The translations under genes were made by a program, and so were the position numbers. The notes below the pieces were generated by a model, which saw only the letters and a program-made list of their open reading frames with translations, searched no databases and was not told where the DNA came from. 64,000 nt of DNA from Verrucomicrobiota bacterium (GTDB lineage: Bacteria > Verrucomicrobiota > Verrucomicrobiia > Limisphaerales > J093), in NCBI GenBank assembly GCA_016716505.1, contig JADJWF010000002.1, positions 838,528 to 902,527 on the forward strand. The letters run 5' to 3'. The stretch's first letter is position 1. Each line of letters begins with the position of its first letter. Shown in pieces: positions 16,358-24,794 of the stretch.

Positions 16358-18262
16358 CTACCGGTCGGTGCCGGCGGCGTATTCCAACGCGATCAAACCG
16401 AAGAAGGTGTAGGGATCCACGATCTCGATCGGGAGGTCCGGATGGTCCTGCCGTAACCGTTCCGAGACGTCCGCGTACCAGGTGGGCGACTTCAGGATGC
16501 TGCGCGCCCAGAGAAAGCCCGGACGTCCGTTGCTCTCGCGGGCGCGTTCCGCGATGACGCTTGCCGCCGCACCCACCGAGTCCGGCAGGTCGCGCTCGGG
16601 ACAAGTGGGAATTCCCGCCCGGATCCGCGGCCCGCGCTCGAAATGGGTGCCGATTCCATCCGGACTGAAACTCCGGTAGGCGGCGAATTCCGTTTCCGTG
16701 GCCGCGCCCGCGGAGCCGTCCAGCATGAATCCTGTGATGGTCAGGTCCCAGCGCGCGAAATGCCGCCGACAGTACTCAGTCCAAGCCGCCAGACCGGAGG
16801 GCAGGCGCGAATCAGGGCGGACGGTCAAGGCTCGCGAGTTCAGGTAGCCCGCCCCGGAGTTGCCCGCGATGAAGAAGTCGTTCGTCGTGGCATGGCGGGA
16901 GGCGTACACCAGCGCCTGCGGAGCGCGGTCGGCGAGGTTTGGGTTGAAGGCCCACCCCAGCGGCACCCGCCCTCGCGCGGGATCCCGGAAGAACGCCGGG
17001 ACTGCCTTGTACAACCACGAGGGCGCATCGTAGTCACCCACGTAATGCCCCACAAAGAACCGGGCTGCGACTTTCCCGTCGGCGGCAACGAAGCCGCGTG
17101 CCTTCCAGTCCGGCAACCCCGGTTTCGGATTCGGTTGCCGGTAGTGCTCCTTCAACGGGTAATGGGCGAAGAACGAGGCGTTGGCCATCGCCCCCAAACC
17201 GGCCGCGTCGGCCTCCTTGTAGGCGTTGAACTGCGAGATCAGCCGCGTGAACTCCCACTCGGTCGGCACCGGCTCGTGTTTTCCCGCGCGGGCGTGGGTG
17301 GTGTACTTGTGCGGCCAGGGAGGAAACCCGCCGAGCTTCACGATGCCGCCACCCGAGCGGTCGTAAAGCCCGCGCAGGATGTCCAGCAGGCAGGCCTTGT
17401 CCGCGCCGAGGGGCTGTGCCGGGTCATCCACGGGCGCCTCGTCGCCCCACGGCGACAAATCGAAGAAGAACGCCCGCCGGGCAATGAACCAATCGTGGTT
17501 CGACAGCGTGTGATGGTCCGGCCCGGCGTTCCGCGGACGCTGCAGCCAGTAGGCGTCCAGGTAGTAGGCACCATACAGGCTGCTGCGTCGTTCGGCCGGT
17601 GCTGTCGCCGGCCGCAGCCAGCGCGACATCGCCCAGCGGTACACATCCACTTTGGCCGAACCCGACGAGGGCAAATCGGAATCGGGCAATCGCCCTTGGC
17701 CAGTGAACCGCGACGAGCCGTCCGCGTTGACCAGCCAGAGCTTCACTGGCAGCGCCAAATCCCGGGTCAACCGCAGAAAGAGTGCGTTCGTCGCCTGGTC
17801 GTACCGCACGGGCAGGAGACGTTCGCACCCGGCAGCGGTGGACGCCGCTTTCGACGTCGCGGCAACCCGCTCGTCATAGACGACGAGACCGTCGAAGGCG
17901 TCCCGCAGCCGTCCAAGGAGCGTTTCCACCTCCCCGACCGCCTCGATTTCCGCGTCCCGCAACCAGCCGTCTTCGCCCCGCAGCCAGTCAAACCAAAACT
18001 GGTCCGTGTCCACACCGAACTCGCGGCAGTAAAAGAGGTACAGGCGGGGCGCGTCGCGGTTGGCCAGCCCCTGCAACGCCGCCAACAGGTGCAGCGTGTC
18101 CCAGACACGGCGCGCCGCGGACGGCTCGGCAAGATTCACTTCTCGCAAAGGCCGCGCATCGAACGTGAACACCGTCGCTGGAGACCCGGCGGACGCCTTG
18201 GGCGCGGCTACCGCCACCAGGGCGGCAAGCCATAACGCGCGAGTGAACCCCACAACGCTCAT
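16358..18262 (-). CDS. GxGYxYP-family putative glycoside hydrolase, secreted
   Basis: 634 aa. ATG 18262 gives a signal peptide (MSVVGFTRALWLAALVAVAA, cut near residue 26). The body matches the GxGYxYP architecture: an N-terminal region with DTLHLLAALQGLANRD, RLYLFYC and DGLVVYDE typical of the N domain, and a C-terminal TIM-barrel-like domain with VKLGGFPPWPHKYT, NASFFAHYPL, FFVGHYVGDYDAPSW and the name motif as NSGAGYLNSR (the second aromatic/Pro positions differ). Family knowledge: putative glycosidases of Bacteroidetes, Planctomycetes and Verrucomicrobia often near polysaccharide utilisation genes; substrate not established. Its start is 10 bp beyond the ychF stop, so it is probably cotranscribed after ychF. 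Upstream in-frame codons to 18325 would run into ychF and lack a signal peptide. Confidence 0.85.
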   Translation of the reverse strand: MSVVGFTRALWLAALVAVAAPKASAGSPATVFTFDARPLREVNLAEPSAARRVWDTLHLLAALQGLANRDAPRLYLFYCREFGVDTDQFWFDWLRGEDGWLRDAEIEAVGEVETLLGRLRDAFDGLVVYDERVAATSKAASTAAGCERLLPVRYDQATNALFLRLTRDLALPVKLWLVNADGSSRFTGQGRLPDSDLPSSGSAKVDVYRWAMSRWLRPATAPAERRSSLYGAYYLDAYWLQRPRNAGPDHHTLSNHDWFIARRAFFFDLSPWGDEAPVDDPAQPLGADKACLLDILRGLYDRSGGGIVKLGGFPPWPHKYTTHARAGKHEPVPTEWEFTRLISQFNAYKEADAAGLGAMANASFFAHYPLKEHYRQPNPKPGLPDWKARGFVAADGKVAARFFVGHYVGDYDAPSWLYKAVPAFFRDPARGRVPLGWAFNPNLADRAPQALVYASRHATTNDFFIAGNSGAGYLNSRALTVRPDSRLPSGLAAWTEYCRRHFARWDLTITGFMLDGSAGAATETEFAAYRSFSPDGIGTHFERGPRIRAGIPTCPERDLPDSVGAAASVIAERARESNGRPGFLWARSILKSPTWYADVSERLRQDHPDLPIEIVDPYTFFGLIALEYAAGTDR

Positions 18263-18272
18263 CCCCGGCGGG

Positions 18273-19376
18273 TCACACGTTGAACTTGAACAGCAGCACG
18301 TCGCCGTCGCGCACCACGTAATCACGCCCCTCGTGCGAGTAGTGGCCCGTCTCCCGGGCGTGAGCCACGGAGCCGCATTTGAGCAGGTCCGCGCAACTTA
18401 CCCGCTCGGCCTTGATGAAGCCGCGCTCGAAGTCTGTGTGGATCCGCCCCGCCGCCCGCGAGGCGGTGGTGCCCGCCGGCACCGTCCACGCACGAGCCTC
18501 CTTCTCGTTGAACGTGAAGAAGGTCCGCAATCCCAGCAGGCGATACACTGCTTGGATCAACGCGTCGCCGCCCGGTTCCTTGACCCCGACCTCCGCCAAG
18601 TATTGGCGCCCTTCCTCTGGTGAAAGATCGGCCATCTCGCTCTCGAGGGCCGCGCAGACCACGACGGTTTCGCAGGCGTGATGCGTCCGGGCGTACTCGC
18701 GCACGGGTTTGACGAGGGGATCGGTGTCGGCAGCGGCGAGTTGCGACTCCTTCACATTCGCGGCGAAGACCGTCGGCTTGTCCGTCAGCAGTCCGCAATG
18801 AATCAGCAAATCGTGTTCCTCCTTGTGCAACGGGGCGGTATTGGCTGGTTTGCCTGCGTTCAAATGCGCCTCCAGCTTCTCCAAGACCTGATTCTCGGCG
18901 AGCGCGTGCTTGTCGTGGCTCTTGACCTCCTTGCTGATCTTTTCCCGCCGCCGCCGTACCGCCTCGAGGTCGGCCAGGATCAATTCGGTTGCCACGACCT
19001 CGATGTCCCGCACCGGGTCCCCGGCGCCCGTGACGTGGGCGATGTCCGGGTCTTCAAAGCACCGCACCACGTGGACGATGGCATCCACTTCCCGGATGTG
19101 GCTCAGGAACTTGTTGCCCAGCCCTTCGCCCCGCGACGCGCCCTTGACCAAGCCGGCGATGTCCACGAACTCGATCGTCGTGGGAATGCGCTGGCCGATC
19201 TTCAGCAGGTCGCCCAGCGCATCGAGCCGCGGATCGGATACGGTGACGACGCCGAGGTTTGGTTCGATGGTGCAGAACGGGTAATTCTCGGCCGGCGCCT
19301 TGCGGGACCGGGTCACCGCGTTGAACAGCGTAGACTTGCCGACATTCGGGAGACCGACGATTCCGGCTTTGAGCAT
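18273..19376 (-). CDS. ychF: Ribosome-binding ATPase YchF
   Basis: 367 aa, the normal size. Seen: Walker A GLPNVGKST right after MLKAGIV, switch region with YPFCTIEPNLGVV, DIAGLVKGASRGEGLGNKFL (G3), a NVKES-type motif (NVKESQLAA) in place of NKxD, a central coiled-coil, and the C-terminal TGS domain ending VRDGDVLLFKFNV. YchF is an Obg-family protein that prefers ATP, associates with the ribosome and is linked to translation fidelity and stress responses. The start at 19376 is fixed by the family's MxxKxGIVGLPNVGKST beginning; longer in-frame extensions are unconserved. It leads a minus-strand pair with the GxGYxYP gene, an unusual partnership that may be positional only. Confidence 0.97.
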   Translation of the reverse strand: MLKAGIVGLPNVGKSTLFNAVTRSRKAPAENYPFCTIEPNLGVVTVSDPRLDALGDLLKIGQRIPTTIEFVDIAGLVKGASRGEGLGNKFLSHIREVDAIVHVVRCFEDPDIAHVTGAGDPVRDIEVVATELILADLEAVRRRREKISKEVKSHDKHALAENQVLEKLEAHLNAGKPANTAPLHKEEHDLLIHCGLLTDKPTVFAANVKESQLAAADTDPLVKPVREYARTHHACETVVVCAALESEMADLSPEEGRQYLAEVGVKEPGGDALIQAVYRLLGLRTFFTFNEKEARAWTVPAGTTASRAAGRIHTDFERGFIKAERVSCADLLKCGSVAHARETGHYSHEGRDYVVRDGDVLLFKFNV

Positions 19377-19606
19377 GGGCCGAAGCTGCCAGTCCCGGGT
19401 CATCGCCGCGAGGCAAAACCGATGCCTTTCCCAACGGGCGGCAGTGTTCGTCAACTGTCGGCTGGGGTGCGGTTTGAGATGAACGGGGGGCTGGTTCTCC
19501 AAAAAGGGTTTCAAGCCGCGGGCTGGGCCCGAAGTTGGTGGAGGGCGAACAGCCAGCCAGCACCAGCGCCGGGCCCGGCGTCGCCATCCCGGCGGCGAGG
19601 GCGGTA
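19377..19606. other. Gene-free leader region of ychF
   Basis: No supported reading frame on either strand. The region lies between the terminator of the candidate small RNA and the ychF start, so it should hold the ychF promoter; no convincing -35/-10 pair stood out. Confidence 0.4.
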
Positions 19607-19638
19607 AAAGAAAAACGGCGGGCCGCCGCAGCCCGCCG
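19607..19638 (-). terminator. Intrinsic terminator with strong U-tract
   Basis: Minus-strand hairpin CGGCGGGC - 7-nt loop - GCCCGCCG followed by TTTTTCTTTT. The U-tract is among the best in the window. No protein gene ends upstream of it, which is why a small RNA is proposed at this site. Confidence 0.85.
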
Positions 19639-19797
19639 TGGGAAAGAACCCCGCCACAATGCCGTGATAAACAGTTCCTATGAACTTCCAAGAAACAGGT
19701 GGGAACCACGCAGACGGCTTTCGACTTCCAGTCAAGGCCTGTCGGCCACCGCCGTGACCGCCGGCTCCCGCGGTACTCGAGCTTACGGTTCAAGGAC
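19607..19797 (-). ncRNA. Candidate ~185-nt small RNA with terminator, 6S-like
   Basis: Seen on the minus strand: an extended -10 like TGCTAAGAA (TAAGAA at 19808-19803) preceded by TTGCCC 15 nt upstream, predicting a start near 19797. At the other end there is an intrinsic terminator: an 8-bp stem CGGCGGGC/GCCCGCCG (19638-19616) followed by TTTTTCTTTT. No frame in between is coding. Near the predicted 5' end is CCTTGAACC, and just before the terminator GGGGTTC, which can pair with GAACC to close the molecule. A central GGTTCCCACCTG and the total size recall 6S RNA (about 185 nt, a long closed hairpin with a central bubble). Assignment to 6S rests on organisation and partial motifs only; a different structured sRNA is equally possible. 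Confidence 0.45.
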
Positions 19798-20008
19798 TTC
19801 GTTTCTTAGCACGAGCAATGGCAGGGCAAATCGGATTTCTCTCAAAGAACGGTCGGCCATTTCAGGACCACCGGCGACAGCCAAAAGCATCGCTCTCCCC
19901 TCCTTGAAGCTCAAGGGAAAAGCACGCGAAATTGCCGGCTAATTCCGCGTCCCGCCTGCCAGCACGGGGCGCTTGCGCCGTTCCGGTCCGCCGTTCAAAT
20001 TTTCGAGG

Positions 20009-21130
20009 ATGACAGAGCGAACCATCGCCGGCATCGGGTTGGCGGCTTTGCTGTGGGTTTCCACCGCGCGCGGCGCCGTCCACGTCAACGTTCGACATGA
20101 GTTTTCTGTGGGCAGCGGGCCGTTGGTGGAGGTGCCCGCTGCAGTCGAGGTCCTGCAACAGGTTTGTCAGTACTTCAAGCAGGACAACATCACGCTGGCC
20201 AGCTCCCAGCCCGGGGAGAGCAACAGCGGCTTCAACTTCGGCGTGCGGGCTGCGCTGGCTCCCGACGGCTCCAGTGGCATTACCGTGAACGGCCAGCCGG
20301 CGGACGTCTCCGTGACGCTTGACCCGTGCGACCTGTCCGTGATGACCACGCTGGCATGGATGGGCGGCAGTGCCAGCGCCTACGTTTTCCATATCGGCGG
20401 CGGCGGTCCGGTGGTGCATCGGTTTTTCGGTAGCTTCACGTTCAGCGACCGGACCGTCTTCGAGTTGCCGGCGGCCATGACGCTGGAGATGCCGGTGAGG
20501 CTCTCCGGCGGCCTGGTGGCCGGCGAATCGTTCGGCGATCCGGAGGAAACGTTTGCGAAGGGCAAACTCTCCTTGAGCGGTCCGTTCGGTTTGAGTGAGA
20601 CGATCAGCGTCGAGTCGGTGTCGGTCATTCCGGAACAGGCCGGGATTGACCGCGCCACGACGGTGAGCTTCCAGCTCCCAGCCGGTCGCAGTGAGATGTC
20701 GTGGACCATCTCGGGTTCGTTCGAGGGCGAAGCCTCCGCGAAAGGAACCGGTCTCTTCGGCATGATCTCCGGCGCGGCGACCGTCGGCGTCCAATTCCCC
20801 GGCTCCTTTGAGATTCGCAACTTCACCGGACCGGGCGGAGGACCGCTGCCGCCGGGCGTGAAGATTTACAGCGCGGAATCCGGCCTGGTGTATGCCGGCC
20901 CCACGGGACCGCGCGCGCCCCGGATTACGAAGGCAGAGTTCGTGGCCGGCGAGTTCCGGGTCACGTGGGAGTCCGAAGCCGGCCGGCGGTATCGGGTCGA
21001 GACCGCCCCCTCGTTGCCCGGTACGTGGTCGGTTTTGGCCGGTGGCTTGGAAGCGAACGGTCAGGAAACCTCCTATTCCCATGCCGGCCCGTTCGGCGGG
21101 GCGGGCTTTTACCGGGTGGCACTGGAATAG
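20009..21130 (+). CDS. Secreted protein of unknown function
   Basis: 373 aa. The signal peptide is MTERTIAGIGLAALLWVSTARG (cut about residue 22). The rest is beta-rich with no recognised catalytic motif: VHVNVRHEFSVGSGP, an all-beta middle section containing FHIGGGGPVVHRFFGSF, and a C-terminal ~75 residues (APRITKAEFVAGEFRVTWESEAGRRYRVETAPSLPG split by a linker) that look like the fibronectin-like C-terminal module common at the end of verrucomicrobial exported proteins, closing GGAGFYRVALE. Unknown role. The ATG at 20009 is preferred since the signal peptide starts there. It stands between the small-RNA locus and the GH95 gene, 169 bp upstream of the latter, with no sign of a shared operon. 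Confidence 0.8.
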   Translation: MTERTIAGIGLAALLWVSTARGAVHVNVRHEFSVGSGPLVEVPAAVEVLQQVCQYFKQDNITLASSQPGESNSGFNFGVRAALAPDGSSGITVNGQPADVSVTLDPCDLSVMTTLAWMGGSASAYVFHIGGGGPVVHRFFGSFTFSDRTVFELPAAMTLEMPVRLSGGLVAGESFGDPEETFAKGKLSLSGPFGLSETISVESVSVIPEQAGIDRATTVSFQLPAGRSEMSWTISGSFEGEASAKGTGLFGMISGAATVGVQFPGSFEIRNFTGPGGGPLPPGVKIYSAESGLVYAGPTGPRAPRITKAEFVAGEFRVTWESEAGRRYRVETAPSLPGTWSVLAGGLEANGQETSYSHAGPFGGAGFYRVALE

Positions 21131-21299
21131 GGCGACTTGACGTGATCCGCTGCTCCGCCCCTGACGCCTGACCGAACCTGGCCCGGGACGATCACGTCCG
21201 GGTGGCCCGGGGACTTCCGGTCACGCGGCACCGCCTGCAGCGGCGCCCGCAGTCCCGCCATGCTTGACGCGCCGATACCTTTCCGAAACTTTGGGTCCC

Positions 21300-23669
21300 A
21301 TGTCGCTTCGCACTCGTTTCGATTGGGCGCTGGCTTTGCTGACCGCCCTCATCTCGCTTGCCCCGGCCGCCCGACCCGCCGAATCCACCCAGCCGCTGAC
21401 CATCTGGTTCGACCGGCCCGCGACCAACTGGGAGCGCGAGGCGCTGCCGATTGGCAATGGCCGCCTCGGCGCGATGATCTTCGGCGGCCTGGAACGGGAA
21501 CGGATTCAGTTGAACGAGGACACGCTTTGGTCCGGCGGCCCGCGCGACACCACCAACCCGCTCGCACTCGAGGCCCTGCCGAAGGTTCGGCAGCTTCTGT
21601 TCGAGGGCAAGCCGGACGAGGCGATGCAGATGGCCAACGATTACTTGATGGGCCGCCCGATGCGCCTCAAGCCCTATCAGTCTCTCGGCGACCTGCGCCT
21701 CGAATTCCCCGGGCACGACGCGGCCACCCACTATCGCCGGGAACTGGACCTCGAGACCGGCGTGGTTCGCATCACCTACCGGGTCGGCGAAACGAACTTC
21801 ACGCGCGAGATCTTCTCGAGTCATCCCGACCAGGTCATGGTGATGCGGCTCTCCGCTGACCGTCCGCGGGCGGTCACGGTGTTCGGCCTGCTGGACCGCG
21901 AGCAGGAATTCATTTCGTCCGCCCAACCGCCGGATCGCCTCGTCATGCAGGGGCAGTTGGACAAGGGCGAAGGACTGGCCTATCACGTCACCCTTCGGGC
22001 GGTGGCCGAGCGGGGCCAGATCTTCGCGCCGGTGCGCCGGCTCGAAGTCAGGGGTGCCGACGCGGTGACGCTGATTCTCGGGGCGGCGACGTCGTTTGGC
22101 GGACAAGACCCGGAAGACGTTGCCGAGGAACAGGTGAAACTCGCCGCCCGGAAACCGTATCGGTCTTTGCTCGGGGCTCACGTGCGCGACTATCAGGCGC
22201 TGTTCAACCGGGTGCGGCTTGATTTGGGCGGCGTCGAGGCCGCGACGCTGCCGACGGACCAGCGGCTCAAGGCGATGCAGGCGGGCGGCGAAGACGCGCA
22301 CTTGATCACCACCTATTTCCAGTTCGGCCGCTACCTGCTGATCTCCAGTTCCCGCCCCGGCGATCTGCCGGCGAATCTGCAGGGCATCTGGGCGGAAGGG
22401 ATGTCGCCGCCGTGGAACGCGGATTACCACCTCAACATCAACCTCCAGATGAACTACTGGCCGGCCGAGGTCGCGAACCTGGCCGAGTGCCATGCGCCCC
22501 TGTTCGAACTGATCGAATCGCTCCGCGAGCCGGGTCGCAAGACCGCGAAGGTTCATTATGGTGCCCGAGGCTGGGTGGCCCACCACATCACCGACGTCTG
22601 GGGCTTCACCACACCGGGCGACGGTCCACAGTGGGGGCTCTGGCCGATGGGCGCCGCGTGGCTGTGTCAGCACTTGTGGGAACACTACGCCTTCAGTGGC
22701 GACCGGTCGTTCCTGGCCCGGCGCGCGTATCCGGCGATGAAGGAGGCGGCGGAGTTCTTCCTGGATTACCTCGTCGAGGATGGACAGGGGCGGCTGGTCA
22801 GCGGTCCTTCCATTTCGCCGGAGAATTCGTATCGCCTGCCCAATGGCAAGGTCGGCGTGCTGTGCATGGGGCCCTCCATGGACACGCAAATCATCACTGA
22901 TCTGTTCAGCAACTGCATCGCGGCGGCGGAAATCCTCGGCACCGACCGCGAGTTTGCCGACAAACTCCGCGTCACGCTCAAGCGGCTGCCGCCCACGCAA
23001 ATCGGCCGGCACGGCCAGATCATGGAATGGTCGGAGGATTACGAAGAGCCGGAACCCGGCCATCGCCACATCTCGCACCTCTTCGCGCTGCATCCCGGCC
23101 GGCAGATCACGCGCGCCGGAACGCCGGAACTCGCCCAAGCCGCGCGAACAACCCTCGAGCGACGGCTCGCCCACGGCGGCGGCCACACCGGCTGGAGCCG
23201 GGCCTGGATCATCAACTTCTGGGCGCGGCTGGCGGATGCGGAGAAGGCCTACGAAAATGTGCTCGCCCTGCTGCGCAAGAGCACGGCACCGAACCTCTTC
23301 GACCTGCATCCGCCCTTCCAGATTGACGGCAACTTCGGCGGCACCGCAGGCATTTGCGAAATGCTGCTGCAGAGTCATGCGGGCGAACTCGAGCTCCTGC
23401 CCGCCCTGCCCAGGGCTTGGTCGCAGGGCTCGGTGCGGGGTCTGCGCGCCCGGGGAGGTTTCGGCGTGGACCTGGCGTGGCAGGATGGACGGCTCGCTTC
23501 GGCACGCATCGAGTCACGCCTGGGAACCCCCTGCCGTGTCCGCACCGCCGTGCCGGTACGAGTGCGGGTGGGCGGTCGGGGCGCGCCGATCCAAGTCACG
23601 CAACTCGCGCCCGACCTGATCGAGTTTCCCACGCGGGCCGGCGCCTTCTACCTCCTCACGCCGCAATAG
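21300..23669 (+). CDS. Glycoside hydrolase family 95 alpha-L-fucosidase/galactosidase, secreted
   Basis: 789 aa, full length for GH95. Signal peptide to about residue 27 (ALISLAPAARPAES). The N-terminal beta-sandwich opens WFDRPATNWEREALPIGNGRLGAMIFGG and NEDTLWSGGP, hallmarks of the family. The (alpha/alpha)6 catalytic barrel has YHLNINLQMNYWPAE (the two Asn that position water in the inverting mechanism), the general-acid Glu in SISPENSY, HRHISHLFALHPG, GWSRAWIINFWARL and FQIDGNFGG with the conserved Asp. Known activity: hydrolysis of alpha-1,2-linked L-fucose, in some members alpha-L-galactose. The export signal places it in the periplasm or outside. No sulfatase or transporter is adjacent, so this is not a classical polysaccharide-utilisation locus. 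Confidence 0.96.
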   Translation: MSLRTRFDWALALLTALISLAPAARPAESTQPLTIWFDRPATNWEREALPIGNGRLGAMIFGGLERERIQLNEDTLWSGGPRDTTNPLALEALPKVRQLLFEGKPDEAMQMANDYLMGRPMRLKPYQSLGDLRLEFPGHDAATHYRRELDLETGVVRITYRVGETNFTREIFSSHPDQVMVMRLSADRPRAVTVFGLLDREQEFISSAQPPDRLVMQGQLDKGEGLAYHVTLRAVAERGQIFAPVRRLEVRGADAVTLILGAATSFGGQDPEDVAEEQVKLAARKPYRSLLGAHVRDYQALFNRVRLDLGGVEAATLPTDQRLKAMQAGGEDAHLITTYFQFGRYLLISSSRPGDLPANLQGIWAEGMSPPWNADYHLNINLQMNYWPAEVANLAECHAPLFELIESLREPGRKTAKVHYGARGWVAHHITDVWGFTTPGDGPQWGLWPMGAAWLCQHLWEHYAFSGDRSFLARRAYPAMKEAAEFFLDYLVEDGQGRLVSGPSISPENSYRLPNGKVGVLCMGPSMDTQIITDLFSNCIAAAEILGTDREFADKLRVTLKRLPPTQIGRHGQIMEWSEDYEEPEPGHRHISHLFALHPGRQITRAGTPELAQAARTTLERRLAHGGGHTGWSRAWIINFWARLADAEKAYENVLALLRKSTAPNLFDLHPPFQIDGNFGGTAGICEMLLQSHAGELELLPALPRAWSQGSVRGLRARGGFGVDLAWQDGRLASARIESRLGTPCRVRTAVPVRVRVGGRGAPIQVTQLAPDLIEFPTRAGAFYLLTPQ

Positions 23670-23690
23670 CCACGGAGCCCGCGGCCGGGC

Positions 23691-24794
23691 TCAGTCCACA
23701 TTGCCGAGCGGCGTGAACGCGGGCGAAAGCAACCGCCCGCGCCAGATCGCGGCGGCTTGCGGCAGCGCTCGCGTGACCTCGGCGGACGGGGCTCGATATT
23801 CGAGACGGAAGCGCGGTGGCGGCCAGCCGGCGTTGGTGATTTCCGTCAACGGACGCGGCGTGGCGTTCTCGTTCCCCGCCGGCACCACCCACCACGCCGC
23901 GTTGGTCAGCTCGAGATACGTTCGATGCACGGCACCCGGCGCGAGCACGATCACATCGCCCTCAGTGGGCGCGGGCACAGGCTGGTTGGCGCCCACCCAG
24001 ACCCACGGGTTGGCACCCCAACGGAAGTCGGGAACCAGGGCGAACGAGCGCCCCTCCGGCAAGGCGACGATGGCCAGATTGGTGTCGCTTGCGTTGCGCA
24101 GGCGGACCGTCGCGCCCACCACGATCGCATTCCTCTCCCCCGCGTCGCGCGGCGCCCGGTCCGTCCGGTGGCGGACCAGGTCGAGACCGATCTCCAGCGG
24201 ACCGCGCCGGTGCCCTTTGAGCACGGCCAACCCGCGATGGCCCAGCGCGACGGCCATCTCCAACGGCGCGCGAGTCTCTGTGCCGGCCTGACTCCGCTCC
24301 AGCTCCAGCGCGTCGCCTTGCTGCATGAAGTACGCTTCCAGACCGTAACGGACCCGGGCCAGGGCCGAGTCCACGAATTCGATCCGGCCGCGCAGGTAGA
24401 GGCCGTCCTTCGGCCGGACGTCCGTCAGGTAATCCAGTTCCATCGTGGCATCCGCGCCCGCACCCGGCCGGAGCACCGCATAGACCGGCGTGTCGCGGGG
24501 GACGAGGCTTCCGCCCCACCGCAACGCGCGGCGGCTTCGCCAGTCGCGGGCGGCCTCACCCGCGCCAGCCTTCATCGCCCGGGCGAGACCATCCCGGCAA
24601 TCCGCCTGCGCGACTGCCGAGATCTCGTAGCTCAGGCGCACATAGTCTCCGCGCATGACATCCCGCGGATCCACCGGCGCCGTGCGCAGGAAAATGACCG
24701 GACCAAAATGCAGCGCCCACTCCCGCGGCACGGCCATCGCGAGCAGCACCGCAAGCTGCAAGCCGAGCGCGAGCCAGACCCAGGGCCTTTTCAT
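23691..24794 (-). CDS. GDYXXLXY-domain membrane-anchored protein
   Basis: 367 aa. An N-terminal membrane anchor (WVWLALGLQLAVLLAMAVP) is followed by the signature MRGDYVRLSYEIS at about residues 48-60 that gives the family its name, then a second part with RGRIEFVDSALARVRYGLEAYFM. Function unknown; in many bacteria this family is encoded right next to a DUF2157 membrane protein, exactly as here, which suggests the two work together in the membrane. The start codon overlaps the stop of the DUF2157 gene by 4 bp (ATGA), implying translational coupling. The C-terminal third (about residues 230-367) is beta-rich and without recognised motif, and ends close to the GH95 stop, convergent with it. Confidence 0.85.
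   Translation of the reverse strand: MKRPWVWLALGLQLAVLLAMAVPREWALHFGPVIFLRTAPVDPRDVMRGDYVRLSYEISAVAQADCRDGLARAMKAGAGEAARDWRSRRALRWGGSLVPRDTPVYAVLRPGAGADATMELDYLTDVRPKDGLYLRGRIEFVDSALARVRYGLEAYFMQQGDALELERSQAGTETRAPLEMAVALGHRGLAVLKGHRRGPLEIGLDLVRHRTDRAPRDAGERNAIVVGATVRLRNASDTNLAIVALPEGRSFALVPDFRWGANPWVWVGANQPVPAPTEGDVIVLAPGAVHRTYLELTNAAWWVVPAGNENATPRPLTEITNAGWPPPRFRLEYRAPSAEVTRALPQAAAIWRGRLLSPAFTPLGNVD

Noticed and set aside
19511..19735. Short minus-strand protein over the small-RNA locus
   Set aside because: It runs through the terminator hairpin and into sequence without codon bias; the RNA explanation fits better.
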